This document shows positions 63,538 to 64,000 of a stretch of 64,000 nt of DNA, in pieces; positions within the stretch are counted from its first letter, which is position 1; every line of letters begins with the position of its first letter. Position numbers and translations under genes: made by a program. The notes below the pieces were generated by a model. That model saw only the letters and a list, made by a program, of their open reading frames with translations. It was not told the DNA's origin and made no database searches. The stretch is from Ophthalmolycus amberensis (Eukaryota > Chordata > Actinopteri > Perciformes > Zoarcidae), in NCBI GenBank assembly GCA_024529925.1, contig JAFEUB010000726.1:1-64000 (forward strand), written 5' to 3'.

Positions 63538-64000
63538 GCTGTCATCATCCAAAGGGGACAAAGGTGCAATCGTATGCATACTGTAACATTGTCAGATTAT
63601 CTAGTGCAAATCATTTCTTTTTTTTGTTTGTTGTTTTGTAGATGAAATGACCATTTTTATCTTTTTGTCGTGGTCTGGTCGTTTGGTTTCCTCGACATAG
63701 TTTGTGGCCCAAACTAGTGAGAGAACGTTAGCGAACATGCAAAAGGAGAGGCACGTCCATCCATGTCAGTGACTTTTTACAGTGGTGCAACCACTCAGGA
63801 TTGGCACCCACAGCAGCAACAAGAGCACACTTTGCCCATATTTCTACTTCCCTAACCTATCAGTGAGTGAGACTGCTGACATCCTATTAACATGACACTG
63901 ATAGCATTCATGTAGCTTGTCTGGCTTCTAAAATATGCCCTGTGAAATGTCATGTTTTCTATACTGTTAGGTTTTCCGAAATGTTGCTCTCAGTCCATCT
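63538..64000. other. Flanking DNA outside the array, no gene seen
   Basis: 463 bp with no similarity to the tRNA unit or the LTR-like element. There is no long open frame, tRNA or clear repeat. A T8 run (63618-63625) is followed by a T-rich stretch ending TTTTGTAG at about 63641, which looks like a splice acceptor but has no supporting frame. Confidence 0.6.

Noticed and set aside
63600..63660. Splice acceptor and exon start in the right flank
   Set aside because: There is a T-rich tract ending in TAG, but no open frame or donor to support an exon.

Overview
The window is almost entirely one tandem array of nuclear tRNA-Phe(GAA) genes, all on the minus strand. I count 183 full-length copies plus one truncated copy, at about one per 324-335 bp from position 332 to 63537. 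The organism is a metazoan. The mature sequence is an ordinary animal cytosolic tRNA-Phe with internal A and B boxes, no intron, no encoded CCA and a downstream T-run for RNA polymerase III. The very large tandem array and the ~1.39 kb LTR-like insert suggest a vertebrate, most likely a ray-finned fish, or possibly an amphibian. The sequence alone does not prove the species. I find no protein-coding gene.

Layout: 1-272 is the 3' end of an LTR-like element. 273-4864 holds tRNA copies 1-14. 4865-6252 is a full LTR-like element. 6253-9232 holds copies 15-23. 9233-10621 is a second full LTR-like element. 10622-63537 holds copies 24-184. 63538-64000 is unrelated flanking DNA with no gene that I can see. 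All three LTR copies sit at the same base of the repeat spacer (TATA duplicated on each side), so one old insertion was copied along with the array.

Each unit, read in the direction of transcription (right to left), has a ~50 nt 5' flank, the 73 nt tRNA gene, a TTTT terminator 14-17 nt downstream and a ~250 bp spacer. A TTTTTT in the spacer, 50 nt upstream of the next gene, could act as a back-up terminator. Two spacer forms differ by a ~10 bp indel. The copies form higher-order repeats: modules of 992-993 bp, a five-unit module in 32.8-41.2 kb, and block duplications at distances of 4607 and 5922 bp.

By eye about 78 copies match the consensus exactly. The rest carry shared (haplotype-like) or private changes. 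About 40 have a U6·U67 acceptor mismatch, twelve lack the TTTT terminator, and several have damaged B boxes. Two copies have anticodon AAA and one has anticodon UUA, which would read the ochre stop codon. Decay is strongest at the right edge (60.5-63.5 kb). Numbering in the entries is standard tRNA numbering on the RNA-sense (minus) strand.
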